DNA of 24,590 nucleotides, taken from positions 1 through 24,590 of the IMG/VR virus record IMGVR_UViG_3300035698_025137. One strand, given 5' to 3'. The notes below the pieces were generated by a model. It did no database searches, was not told where the DNA came from, and saw only the letters and a program-made list of their open reading frames with translations. This document shows, one piece after another, positions 1-7,770 of this stretch. The position numbers were made by a program, and so were the translations under genes. Source of the stretch: a virus. Position 1 is the first letter of the stretch; every line of letters starts with the position of its first letter.

Positions 1-33
1 AATACAACCATATACAATCTTTGGGAGTTAAGA

Positions 34-669
34 ATGCAGGTAAAAATTGAAGGATATCCGACCATTCAGGTTACATCATTTGATGAATATAGTGCTTCCG
101 CGGCCGCGCAGGTAAGTGATATAACTTGTGTAGCAGATATTGGTAGTAGTCTGAATAATAAGCGTTTTTATCTGTTTTCTGCAAATAATGCCATAACTTA
201 TACAGTTTGGTTTAATGTAGGCGCTACTGGCTCAAATCCTCTGGTCCCTTATACGACCGGCGTTGAAGTAACTATTTCAGAAAATGATAGTGCCGCAAAC
301 GTTGCCTCCGCTCTCCAGACTGCTATTGATGCTCTTTCCGATTTCGGCGCAATTGTAACGTCGGCTGATGCTACCGTCGTTCAAGTAACGAACGCGGCCG
401 CAGGCGCAGCCCGATTGCCACTAGACCCTGGCCAATACACTTTGGAACGCAATTCCTCAGATGGTACAGGATTTACTTTCGCGGAAGACACCAAAGGCGT
501 CACTGATCCTACCATACCATCCAGTCTTATAATGTATCGAATCATCGGCACAATTTATGACCAAGGTGCGCGTCAACAAGGTAACACTTTCAAGGAATTT
601 GCCTTCAAACGTAATGCGGTGGATTTGATTGTGGAAACTCACAGAATCTCAGAAATTGTCGAGGATTAA
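34..669 (+). CDS. Putative phage virion (tail/neck) protein with a repeat-type structural module
   Basis: The protein has 211 residues and starts at an ATG preceded by GGGAGTT. Residues about 28-157 resemble a module that recurs in phage structural and fibre-associated proteins: it begins DITCVADIGSSLNN, continues with VWFNV, TGVEVTI and VTNAAAGAA, and ends near DGTGFTF. I recognise this module by pattern and cannot name a solved fold. The flanks (1-27 and 160-211) do not belong to it, and the C-terminus ends in a basic-acidic segment (FAFKRNAVDLIVETHRISE). This looks like a module inserted into another small structural protein. It probably ends a structural gene block, because the next genes are replicative and follow a promoter. 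The specific virion role is unknown. Confidence 0.5.
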   Translation: MQVKIEGYPTIQVTSFDEYSASAAAQVSDITCVADIGSSLNNKRFYLFSANNAITYTVWFNVGATGSNPLVPYTTGVEVTISENDSAANVASALQTAIDALSDFGAIVTSADATVVQVTNAAAGAARLPLDPGQYTLERNSSDGTGFTFAEDTKGVTDPTIPSSLIMYRIIGTIYDQGARQQGNTFKEFAFKRNAVDLIVETHRISEIVED

Positions 670-671
670 TA

Positions 672-700
672 TTGACTTTTTGATATAGGTTTGCTAACAT
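672..700 (+). promoter_or_regulatory. Sigma70-like promoter upstream of uvsX
   Basis: TTGACT (672-677) and TAACAT (695-700) are separated by exactly 17 bases, close to the TTGACA/TATAAT consensus. The site lies in the 69-base gap between the structural gene and uvsX, and transcription would start near position 707. It is the best promoter-like match I found and would drive the recombination/replication block. A phage middle promoter is also possible, but I see no clear MotA-type box. Confidence 0.55.
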
Positions 701-738
701 AGTTGTCTGTTAAAAGATTACAATTATGGAGTTAATCT

Positions 739-1803
739 ATGTCATTAGCCGCTCGCCTAGTCAAGGCGTCCAAAAACCCTTTCGTTCATATAGCAACCGA
801 CGACCTTGTAAAAGTCCGTGATTGGATTGATACAGGCAACATCCTACTTAATTCTCAAATTTCAGCTAATCCTTATGGTGGTATTCCTTCTGGTGCCATC
901 ATTCAATATGCCGGTCCCGAATCTAGTGGTAAAACGTTTCTCACTGTAGAAACTTTGAACAGGGCCCAAAAAGCCGGTTACACAATTCTTTATTACGATA
1001 CTGAAGGTACGATTACCAAATCAGGCCTTCAAGACCGTGGACTTAACACCGATAATGTCGTGCTTTCGCCTATGTCTACGGTAAGGTCTCTCCAGACTGA
1101 CATCCTCAATCTATTAGAAGAAGTTGCAGGTAAGGATAAACTTTGTGTGGCTATTGACTCGCTCGGTATGCTAAACTCCAATAAGGAAGTTGCAGACGCC
1201 CTATCAGGTACAGATAAGGTGGATATGACCCGGGCTAAAGAGTTGCGCTCTCTATTCCGTACCATCACAGTACCTTGCAAGCTGAAACAAGTCCCGCTTA
1301 TTGCAATCAACCACACCTATGATACTTTGGACATGTACTCTGGTCCGCAGGTAGGCGGGGGCGGCGGTTCTAAATTTTCTTCCTCAGTAATTTTGGTGAT
1401 TTCCAAGTCTCAGAACAAAGACAAGAAAACGAAAGAAGTACTAGGTTCCTATGCAGGCATTACGGCGGTAAAAAATCGTTTCGCCAAGGAAAAGACTAAA
1501 ATTAAAATTGAGATTAATTTTGACACAGGCCTGAATCGCTGGTCTGGTATGTTTGATTTTGCGTATGAAGTTGCTAACTTTATTACAATGCCGAAAAATG
1601 GTTGGTATCAGACCGCATTGTCAAGTAAGGACGATCCAATGTTTCGGCGTGATGATGTTGAATTCGACCAGGATTTTTGGTTAGAAATGATGGAGAACGG
1701 TTTGGAAGAAGAACTCAAATTACATTTCGCCTATCAGGCTCACACGGATGGTTTATTCGATAAAGCCGATTTGAATGACGAAGAACTCTTAGATTTGGAT
1801 TAA
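739..1803 (+). CDS. uvsX: UvsX-like RecA-family recombinase
   Basis: This 354-residue protein is a RecA/UvsX strand-exchange recombinase, which coats single-stranded DNA and promotes pairing in phage recombination-dependent replication. Walker A is GPESSGKT (59-66). Walker B is LCVAIDS (about 135-141). An NH pair (191-192) and a glycine-rich loop GGGGGSKFSSS (206-216) fit the DNA-binding L2 region. The length is slightly below that of T4 UvsX (about 390). The ATG at 739 is preceded by GGAGTTA (728-734) at normal spacing. The gene follows the promoter at 672-700, and the helicase gene starts five bases after its stop, as expected for a replication operon. The C-terminus is acidic (DLNDEELLDLD). 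Confidence 0.92.
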   Translation: MSLAARLVKASKNPFVHIATDDLVKVRDWIDTGNILLNSQISANPYGGIPSGAIIQYAGPESSGKTFLTVETLNRAQKAGYTILYYDTEGTITKSGLQDRGLNTDNVVLSPMSTVRSLQTDILNLLEEVAGKDKLCVAIDSLGMLNSNKEVADALSGTDKVDMTRAKELRSLFRTITVPCKLKQVPLIAINHTYDTLDMYSGPQVGGGGGSKFSSSVILVISKSQNKDKKTKEVLGSYAGITAVKNRFAKEKTKIKIEINFDTGLNRWSGMFDFAYEVANFITMPKNGWYQTALSSKDDPMFRRDDVEFDQDFWLEMMENGLEEELKLHFAYQAHTDGLFDKADLNDEELLDLD

Positions 1804-1807
1804 ACCA

Positions 1808-3220
1808 TTGCTAACTGAAAGTATATTTAACCAATTGCTTAACAATGAGCGATTTTATAGTATTGTATATCCACACCTTTCACCAAGATATTTCCGTGAA
1901 TTGCCGGAACAAATTCTATTTAAAGAAATTCAAAAATATGTTACGGACTATTCGAAACGACCAACCGTAAAGGAGGTTAGATTACTTCTGGAAGTTGATG
2001 GCAAAATTTCAGAGGAAGACACTAAGGATGCGGTTGCTTATTTAACTCAGGCAAACGCTTTGGAGGTTTCTGATAACATTGATTTCATTATTGATGAAAC
2101 GGAAAAATGGGTCAAGGATCGTGCAATGGAATTGGCTATACTTGATTCCGTAGAGATTCTACAGGATTCAAAAAAGCCCCGTGGTGAAATTGAAGAACAT
2201 GTGCGCAAAGCTTTATCCATAGCATTCAGGAACGAATTGGGCCTTGAATATTTGACTGATGCGGATAAACAATTTGATTTCTATACCGCCGAAGAGTTGG
2301 GTATACCCGTTGATGTACCTACAATCAATGAAGCGGTTGGAGGAGGTTTCAGACGAAAAGCGTTATTCGTTTTCGTCGGGAGAACTAATGTAGGTAAGAC
2401 GATTTGGCTCTGCCATTTAGCCGCTTCATTCCGTAAATCGGGATACAATGTTTTGTACTATACGGCAGAAATGTCAGAAAATAACATTGCTAAACGTATT
2501 GACGCGAATGTGTTACAGATGCAAATGTCAGAATTGGGCGTATCTCTCAATCGTGAACGTTACATGACTAAGGTTGGTGAAACGGTTAGGAAATTTCAAA
2601 AAGGTCAACTTTATGTCAAGGAATTCCCGACGGGTTATGCTAGCCGTAATAATATCATCACACATCTACAGGAATTGAAACTGAAGGAAAATTTTATTCC
2701 TGATGTTATATTTGTTGATTATATTAACATTTTTGCGAGTGCTAGATTGCCTATGTCCGCGGCGCAAAACACTTACCTGTACATGAAATTTGTTATTGAA
2801 GAAATGCGTTCTATTGCCGTTGAGTATAATGTTCCTGTTGTTTCAGCCACCCAACTAAACCGGGATTCTTCTAATAAAGGTGCGGATAGTATGGATATGA
2901 CAGGAACAGGGGAAAGTTTTGCAATCCCCCAAACATCCGACTGGATGGGCGCAATTATACAACCAGAAGAACTCTATGAGGAAAACAAGTATTTGTTAAA
3001 GGTACTCAAGACGAGGTTTGGTGAAAATTTATACAACGTGTATACTCTGGGAGTGGACAGAACACACATGAGATTGTTAGAATTGGATGAATCGCAGCAA
3101 GATATACCAATTGTTGTACGAGACCGCATGTCTTCGGCGGATACAAAACGTGAACTGACCATGGTCAATCAAGGTGATGATTCAGTATTCATTTTTGATG
3201 AGGAACTTGGGGGTAAATGA
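1808..3220 (+). CDS. 41: Replicative DNA helicase, T4 gp41/DnaB type
   Basis: This 470-residue protein is a DnaB-family hexameric 5'-3' helicase. Residues 1-150 form the helical N-terminal domain. The RecA-like motor carries Walker A GRTNVGKT (191-198), the catalytic-Glu region YTAEMSE (218-224), Walker B DVIFVDY (299-305) and SATQLNR (346-352). The best start in this frame is TTG at 1808, four bases after the uvsX stop; there is no in-frame ATG nearby upstream, and the N-terminus from TTG matches family length. This makes it an unusual start worth noting. No intein is present, although gp41 genes of other phages are known intein hosts. It would act with the gp61-like primase encoded at 5487. 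Confidence 0.9.
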   Translation: MLTESIFNQLLNNERFYSIVYPHLSPRYFRELPEQILFKEIQKYVTDYSKRPTVKEVRLLLEVDGKISEEDTKDAVAYLTQANALEVSDNIDFIIDETEKWVKDRAMELAILDSVEILQDSKKPRGEIEEHVRKALSIAFRNELGLEYLTDADKQFDFYTAEELGIPVDVPTINEAVGGGFRRKALFVFVGRTNVGKTIWLCHLAASFRKSGYNVLYYTAEMSENNIAKRIDANVLQMQMSELGVSLNRERYMTKVGETVRKFQKGQLYVKEFPTGYASRNNIITHLQELKLKENFIPDVIFVDYINIFASARLPMSAAQNTYLYMKFVIEEMRSIAVEYNVPVVSATQLNRDSSNKGADSMDMTGTGESFAIPQTSDWMGAIIQPEELYEENKYLLKVLKTRFGENLYNVYTLGVDRTHMRLLELDESQQDIPIVVRDRMSSADTKRELTMVNQGDDSVFIFDEELGGK

Positions 3221-3291
3221 TGGTTAAAAAGGAATTTGAATTTTTGAGTAATTTCTGTTCCTCGCCTCTGTTGGTGTTTTATGAGCGATAA
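3220..3291 (+). CDS. Possible 23-residue peptide, NADAR-like fragment
   Basis: A short frame starts at an ATG overlapping the helicase stop (TGATG) and ends at a TAA that overlaps the start of the next gene. The peptide contains EFEFLSNFCSSPLLVF, which resembles the FLSNFYPSP-type beginning of NADAR (YbiA-like) proteins. It could be a remnant of such a gene, or chance. The tight stop/start overlaps at both ends are the main support that it is, or was, translated. Confidence 0.25.
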   Translation: MVKKEFEFLSNFCSSPLLVFYER

Positions 3292-3526
3292 ATTTTATAT
3301 AAGCCTTTGGCATTCCATTGCTAAATTTGGATCAGGAGAAGGTCAACAAGTAACCGTTGAGGTTAACAAGGCCTCTTTTGAACATCCCGTGGCCGATTTA
3401 CGACGCATAGTTAATACGAACATCACTTTGATTTGGTTTGAAAGGGTTTTTTGGGATGAAATATCCGAAGAGGATCGAAATTTTTATATTGATAGGATTG
3501 AAAATCACCAAGGCAGTTTGACATGA
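3281..3526 (+). CDS. Small protein of unknown function (81 aa)
   Basis: I do not recognise this 81-residue protein. It has no cysteines, membrane segment or signal peptide. It is mixed in charge and rich in aromatics in its C-terminal half (IWFERVFWDEISEEDRNFY). The gene is translationally coupled to the next one: its TGA stop lies within ATGA at 3523-3526. The position between helicase and RNase H genes suggests an accessory early gene, but no function follows from sequence. Confidence 0.65.
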   Translation: MSDKFYISLWHSIAKFGSGEGQQVTVEVNKASFEHPVADLRRIVNTNITLIWFERVFWDEISEEDRNFYIDRIENHQGSLT

Positions 3527-4066
3527 AAGGCCTTTTGAAGTACTATATAAAAGAATCATCGGCAAACTTTTCGGAAGATTACAAATATAGGTACTGTCTT
3601 TCTAGGTTTTTTCATCCAGATACCTTATCGGTTATGATGTCTGAAACCGCGATTATCCCTAAGGGTGAACTTGTTTTTTTAATGTTAAATCCTTCCACTG
3701 CTACAGAACACACGGATGATCCAACCGTTTCTAAATGCACATTGATAGCCCACCGGGAAGGTTATTCAGGTGTACATATTTTAAATTGTTTTTCTTTCAG
3801 GTCCACCGATCCTAAAAAAATGTACAGAGAAAAGTATCCAGTGGGCCCTGACAATGACAGTTTCATTTTACACACAATAGGAAATAGAGACGTGGTGTGC
3901 TTGGGGCAATCACGCCCAATATAAAAACCGATTCAATGAAGTAATGCGGTTACTAAAAGAATCGGCAGACCGTTTGTTTTACCTAGAAATGAATAAAACC
4001 GGGATGCCTAAACATCCTCTATATGTAAGAAACGATCAACCATTACAAGAATGGATTACATTATGA
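3523..4066 (+). pseudogene. DUF1643-family gene interrupted by a frameshift
   Basis: The first frame (3523-3924) shows clear DUF1643 signatures: LMLNPSTA (53-60), DDPTVSKC (65-72), NCFSFRSTDP (88-97) and PVGPDND (106-112). At VVC (3892-3900), where the family continues with A-W-G-x-H, this frame runs into an unrelated tail and a stop at 3924. In the +1 frame the sequence reads CAWGNHAQYKNRFNEVMRLL and continues to TGA at 4064-4066. That stop overlaps the next ATG (ATGA), like its neighbours. The conceptual protein is about 180 residues. A one-base insertion or two-base loss in the GTGGTGTG stretch explains it. It could be a real lesion, a sequencing or assembly error, or less likely a programmed shift. 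The biochemical function of DUF1643 is unknown to me. Confidence 0.75.
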
Positions 4067-4923
4067 GCCTAGTAATTGATTTTTCACATCTGTTTTACAG
4101 GAATGTATTAGCGTCGGCCAATACAATTCGAGATTCCGAAAACTGTAATTTGGTAGCACATTTACTATTGAATTCACTATACACCGTTGTCGACCAATTC
4201 AAAGTGTCTGCGGACAATCCTCTTTTTGTAGCGGTTGATTGTAAACGGACTGCTAACTGGCGGTCTAAATATTTCAATGAACATTCTCAAAAATTTCCAG
4301 AATATGCCGGCCTGACATATAAAGGTCATCGTGTGCGGGACACCTCCATTCCTTGGGATGAAATCTGGAAGGTTTACAACGATGTAATTGACTACTTGAA
4401 TGATAGTACCGATGTTGTAATGCTAAAACACGACAATGCGGAAGCTGATGATGTTATCAATGTGTTGTCTCAATTTGAAAACGGTTTGACGATTATATCT
4501 TCGGACAAAGATTTCAAACAATTGATTAGTGACAAGGTACGTCAGTGGGACCCCCTCAAAAAATCTTATGTGGATAAGGAGGACAACTACCTGACGTCAC
4601 ATATTATCATGGGCGACAAATCGGATGGTATCAAGGCAATAGAGCCCCGGGTGGGCATTAAGACAGCAACCAAGTGGGCTACTAATTTAGAGGCATACTT
4701 ACACGGAAAACCAGAACGACAAGCCCGATACGATTTCAATGAAATGATGATTGACTTGTCAAAGTTGCCTGAATGGATCAAAGACGATATAATTGAAGAT
4801 ATAAAAGAAAAAAGAAACGTTGCAACTAAGGCTCGTTGGGACATGCAGGACACAATCAAATTTTATCGTAAATATGGTTTGAGGAAGTTAGCTGAAAAAA
4901 TTGACAAACTAAAGTTCGTATAA
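4063..4923 (+). CDS. rnh: T4-type RNase H / 5'-3' flap exonuclease
   Basis: This 286-residue protein belongs to the FEN/T4 RNase H family, which removes RNA primers from lagging-strand fragments. Metal-site acidic residues are visible at D6 (VIDFS), D59 (VAVDC), E127/D129/D130 (NAEADD), D148/D150 (SSDKD) and D185/D188 (MGDKSDGI). The last is followed by a helix-hairpin-helix-like segment (PRVGIKTATKWA). I start it at ATG 4063 rather than the in-frame ATG at 4051. The 4063 start makes an ATGA overlap with the repaired DUF1643 frame, and residue 4 then begins the conserved VID strand. Its place between the helicase and primase genes fits lagging-strand synthesis. Confidence 0.88.
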   Translation: MSLVIDFSHLFYRNVLASANTIRDSENCNLVAHLLLNSLYTVVDQFKVSADNPLFVAVDCKRTANWRSKYFNEHSQKFPEYAGLTYKGHRVRDTSIPWDEIWKVYNDVIDYLNDSTDVVMLKHDNAEADDVINVLSQFENGLTIISSDKDFKQLISDKVRQWDPLKKSYVDKEDNYLTSHIIMGDKSDGIKAIEPRVGIKTATKWATNLEAYLHGKPERQARYDFNEMMIDLSKLPEWIKDDIIEDIKEKRNVATKARWDMQDTIKFYRKYGLRKLAEKIDKLKFV

Positions 4924-4931
4924 GGAGAAAT

Positions 4932-5141
4932 ATGGCAGCAAAAATGAAATTTAAAATGACGGAATACAATGCCTGCGCGGCACAATCGCGGCCATCGTAT
5001 TGTAAGTTTGAAACGGCCGTCTGTTGTTTCGGTTGTGAACACAATGATGAATGTTTAGCAATCGCTATTGATACGAAGCAAATGCGACCTTGTTCAATGT
5101 CAATTTTTGAACCTGAAGAAATTTGTGAATTTGCCTTATAA
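4932..5141 (+). CDS. Small cysteine-rich protein (69 aa), unknown
   Basis: This 69-residue protein has nine cysteines, including a CCFGCEHNDEC cluster (about 31-41) and C24, C54 and C65. The spacing suggests a small zinc- or metal-binding fold, but I cannot assign a family. AAGGAGAAAT just upstream gives a strong ribosome-binding site. It lies in the replication block between rnh and primase. The composition differs from the next gene, which has a simpler C4 zinc ribbon. Confidence 0.6.
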   Translation: MAAKMKFKMTEYNACAAQSRPSYCKFETAVCCFGCEHNDECLAIAIDTKQMRPCSMSIFEPEEICEFAL

Positions 5142-5150
5142 GGTGGTAAC

Positions 5151-5480
5151 ATGACTAAACTAGAGTTTTTGAAAACGGTTAAAGAATTCACTGAAAATTA
5201 TGATATTGAATTGTCACAATTTTTAGCCTTAAAATTCAAGGATTCTCCTGATGTGGCTGAAGATTTTAAGACCGCGTATGAGAGACTTTCCAAGGAAAAT
5301 ACCTTACAATGTTCAAAATGTAAGGAATATTATTCCGAAGAAACTGTGATTGAAGGCCTCTGTAGAGTGTGCTGGCATAGGAATGAGGATCAAGTCTTGG
5401 AAAGAATAAAGAATAACAAGTTCTGGATGCCTTCACAAAAAACACTTAACAAGTGGTTGAAAGACGAAGACTGGATTTAA
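5151..5480 (+). CDS. Small protein with C4 zinc ribbon (109 aa)
   Basis: Residues 1-50 are predicted mostly helical and charged. A zinc ribbon follows, with C54-x2-C57 and C71-x2-C74 (CSKCKEYYSEE...LCRVC). The basic/aromatic C-terminus ends in LKDEDWI. I recognise no named family. GGTGG at 5142-5146 is a plausible ribosome-binding site. The location directly before the primase gene (six bases apart) suggests a role in DNA replication or transcription control, but this is inference from context. Confidence 0.65.
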   Translation: MTKLEFLKTVKEFTENYDIELSQFLALKFKDSPDVAEDFKTAYERLSKENTLQCSKCKEYYSEETVIEGLCRVCWHRNEDQVLERIKNNKFWMPSQKTLNKWLKDEDWI

Positions 5481-5486
5481 TTTCCA

Positions 5487-6494
5487 ATGCTCCACAAATA
5501 CCAAGAAATAGAATTTGTCGGACAATTACATCTGCCCCGTTCCAAAAAGGTATCGGCTGGATATAATTTTGAATGTCCGTATTGTGAGGAAGGCCGTTCA
5601 ACAGGACGTAAACGGCGCGGCTATTTTTTACTAAATAATCCGAAACACGATCACATACGTTTCTTTTGTCATAACTGTGAGAGAGATGTATCACTAAAAC
5701 AATACCTTCAAGATCATAATAATGTACTCTTTGACGCCTACGCGGAAAAAGAGCGTGAAGTTTTCCTACAACAATTGAAAGAAGGTAAAACTAAAAGTAG
5801 GAAAAATGTAATACATGAGGTTAACAATGAATTTGATATTATCAGACTTGACAGAGAAATTTTCAAAGCTGTGGCGACAGTTCCTAAAGCGTTATTATAT
5901 TGCAGAAAACGTAAGATACCTGAAAGCGTCATTCAGAGACTCTTTTATGTTCCGGATGATGCGAACATACCACAAGAACGTAAAGAGGAACTTGAACCTT
6001 TACGCGGAATGGTTATATTTCCGTTTTACCGAAATGATGACATTTACGGCTACCAAGGCCGATCAATTAGCCGGAAATTATTCCATACCAAGTCGTTTCC
6101 AGGATATAAGGTATACGGTTTATTCGATGCTAATTTTTCTAAGTGTGTGTATGTATTTGAGTCTATTATTGATTCTATTTTCATTCCTAATAGTATTGCT
6201 ATGCTTGGCGGCCATCTTTCCTCTGCCCACAAGGATAGAATAAGGGATCGAGTCTTTTGTTTTGACAATGATGATTCAACATCTACATACAAGAAAATGT
6301 TGAAACTCATTGAGGAAAAGGAAAAAGTATTGTTGTGGCCAGATTGGTTACAATACAAAGACGTAAATGATATGATTGTCAAAGGTGATATGACTATAGA
6401 TGAAATTTTAAATATCATTCAATCTAATGTGAAAACGGGCTTTGCGGCCCGCGTTGAAATTGGTCTCAGATTAACTAAAAAACTAAGGAAGTAA
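5487..6494 (+). CDS. 61: DNA primase, T4 gp61-like
   Basis: This 335-residue protein matches the layout of T4 gp61. An N-terminal zinc-binding domain has C30-x2-C33 and C61-x2-C64 (CPYC...CHNC), which recognises the template initiation site. A TOPRIM-type catalytic core follows, with RGMVIFPFY (173-181), E225 in VYVFES, the FDNDD cluster (259-263) and DVNDM (292-296). The gene would make RNA primers with the gp41 helicase. Length is close to that of T4 gp61 (342). The first ATG is at 5487; the upstream gene ends at 5480. The last approximately 25 residues are basic. Confidence 0.88.
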   Translation: MLHKYQEIEFVGQLHLPRSKKVSAGYNFECPYCEEGRSTGRKRRGYFLLNNPKHDHIRFFCHNCERDVSLKQYLQDHNNVLFDAYAEKEREVFLQQLKEGKTKSRKNVIHEVNNEFDIIRLDREIFKAVATVPKALLYCRKRKIPESVIQRLFYVPDDANIPQERKEELEPLRGMVIFPFYRNDDIYGYQGRSISRKLFHTKSFPGYKVYGLFDANFSKCVYVFESIIDSIFIPNSIAMLGGHLSSAHKDRIRDRVFCFDNDDSTSTYKKMLKLIEEKEKVLLWPDWLQYKDVNDMIVKGDMTIDEILNIIQSNVKTGFAARVEIGLRLTKKLRK

Positions 6495-6497
6495 ACT

Positions 6498-6659
6498 ATG
6501 GATTTTTTTATTTTTACCCTACCAGAGGCGCAGGCCTTGAGTCCTGAAAGTACAAAGTATTACACGGAACACATACAAAAAACTTTAGGTGTTGACAAAA
6601 AGATTTTAGTATTGCCCTATGATAGTGATTTAACCTATTATGACAATGAAAATTTCTAA
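6498..6659 (+). CDS. Small protein (53 aa), unknown
   Basis: A short frame starts with ATG three bases after the primase stop and ends at TAA 6657-6659. It encodes a 53-residue protein beginning MDFFIFTLPEAQALSPES and including the hydrophobic strand KKILVLPYDSD. The 20-base overlap with the following glycosyltransferase start (6640) and the AAGGAAG upstream support translation. The sequence resembles the opening beta-strands of a Rossmann-like fold, but the product is too short for an enzyme. Function unknown. Confidence 0.5.
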   Translation: MDFFIFTLPEAQALSPESTKYYTEHIQKTLGVDKKILVLPYDSDLTYYDNENF

Positions 6660-7425
6660 ATTGAAAGCTTCAATGATAATGTCGACCTGGAAGCGACCTC
6701 ACCTCCTGAAATGGGGATTGAGGTCGCTTTCTAAACAGGTCCGCGATTTTGATTTTGAGTTGTTGTTACTGAATGATGCCTACCATGAAGATAGAGAAAC
6801 TGTCAAACTATACGAACAGTTTAAGGATAGTCTAAACATTCGGTACTTTCATACAGGCGCGTCCAAGGGCGCGGACGTGCGTAGGGAACAATGTTTTGCC
6901 TTGAATTACGGTATCAAGCAATCGACTGGCGATGTAATAATTTTGACTTGTCCCGAAATATTTCACGTTCACCCACAAAATCTCAACAATCTCATTCGTC
7001 CTTTTGAAAAACAACAGAAATTATTGACCACACCTAAGTATGCCCGTGACGATAGAACTCAACACTATTCTAAGCACTTAGAATCATCCGGTCTCCATGA
7101 TGAAAATTTGTGGGAAGGTTGTAAGCTACTGAAAAATAATCTAAATTTCTGTATGGGATTTTGGAAACAAGAACTGATCGACATTGGCGCCTTTGACGAA
7201 GATTTCATTGGCTATACTAATGATGATGCGGACCTAATACATCGTTTACTATTGAATGGTTGTGAGTATGATTATGTGAATGCTAAAATTATACATATCT
7301 GGCACCCCCGCGGAAATGCCAAAGGACCTGATACGACTGCAAAGAATGCGTACAATAGGAATTTATTTGAGGAACGTAAAGGTACTATCAAACGAAACAT
7401 TGGACGGGAATGGGGTATACTTTGA
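6640..7425 (+). CDS. GT-A fold (family 2-like) glycosyltransferase
   Basis: This 261-residue protein (259 if the ATG at 6646 is used) looks like a GT2 glycosyltransferase. MIMSTWKRP (12-20) begins the nucleotide-binding fold, followed by FELLLLNDAY (39-48), a GADVRRE region and TGDVIILTCPEIF (96-108). The last stands where a DXD metal motif is usual, so the metal motif appears changed. An acceptor-side acidic stretch FDEDFIGYTNDDADLIHRLL (about 185-204) and a C-terminal HIWHPRG complete the picture, similar to GT2 enzymes with a galactosyltransferase-like C-terminus. It opens the glycan island, and sugar donor and acceptor cannot be read from sequence. Confidence 0.8.
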   Translation: MTMKISKLKASMIMSTWKRPHLLKWGLRSLSKQVRDFDFELLLLNDAYHEDRETVKLYEQFKDSLNIRYFHTGASKGADVRREQCFALNYGIKQSTGDVIILTCPEIFHVHPQNLNNLIRPFEKQQKLLTTPKYARDDRTQHYSKHLESSGLHDENLWEGCKLLKNNLNFCMGFWKQELIDIGAFDEDFIGYTNDDADLIHRLLLNGCEYDYVNAKIIHIWHPRGNAKGPDTTAKNAYNRNLFEERKGTIKRNIGREWGIL

Positions 7426-7467
7426 TAATCGGCTCACAAACAGAGATAGTTTAATGGAAGGTAGAAT

Positions 7468-7770
7468 ATGATTAATGAAGTATGGAGACACAATGAGACT
7501 GGGTATTTTTATGTAATCATGTGGGAATGTAAGGTTAAAAATCAGGAAACCCGTGAATGGTAAGACGGATTTGTATATAACAGGCCAGTGAGGGGCGGTG
7601 GAAATTTAATTCAGTATGTGAGAACACAAGCTGATTTTCGGGATAAGTTTACATTGGCAACTACTATGAAGGGACATGTTAAATATGTAGGTACTGGAAT
7701 GCGCGGAGGAATGTTTAACGATGAAATTCAAACTTTGGAGTGGACGATAAAAAAGGAAAAACAAGAATGA
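7468..7770 (+). pseudogene. Small DUF1653-like gene with an in-frame TAA
   Basis: From ATG 7468 (preceded by GGAAGGTAG) the frame encodes MINEVWRHNETGYFYVIMW and runs to ...ETREW, then TAA at 7561-7563. The same frame then continues uninterrupted (DGFVYNRPV...IQYVRTQADFRDKF...) to TGA 7768-7770. That TGA overlaps the next gene as ATGA. The two halves together (about 100 residues) look like one small protein of the DUF1653-like type, with a pattern of YRH-G-Y-V followed by VRT-DF-KF. The codon after EW is likely an original Tyr or Gln turned to TAA. The 3' half could be translated separately from GTG 7588. Function is unknown. Confidence 0.55.

Noticed and set aside
4587-5191. Minus-strand frames across rnh and the Cys-rich gene
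   Set aside because: They have no family motifs and lie opposite genes with clear motifs. The same holds for the other minus-strand frames in the window.
5815-6243. 142-residue + strand frame within primase
   Set aside because: It overlaps TOPRIM residues of the primase in another frame and has no own motifs.
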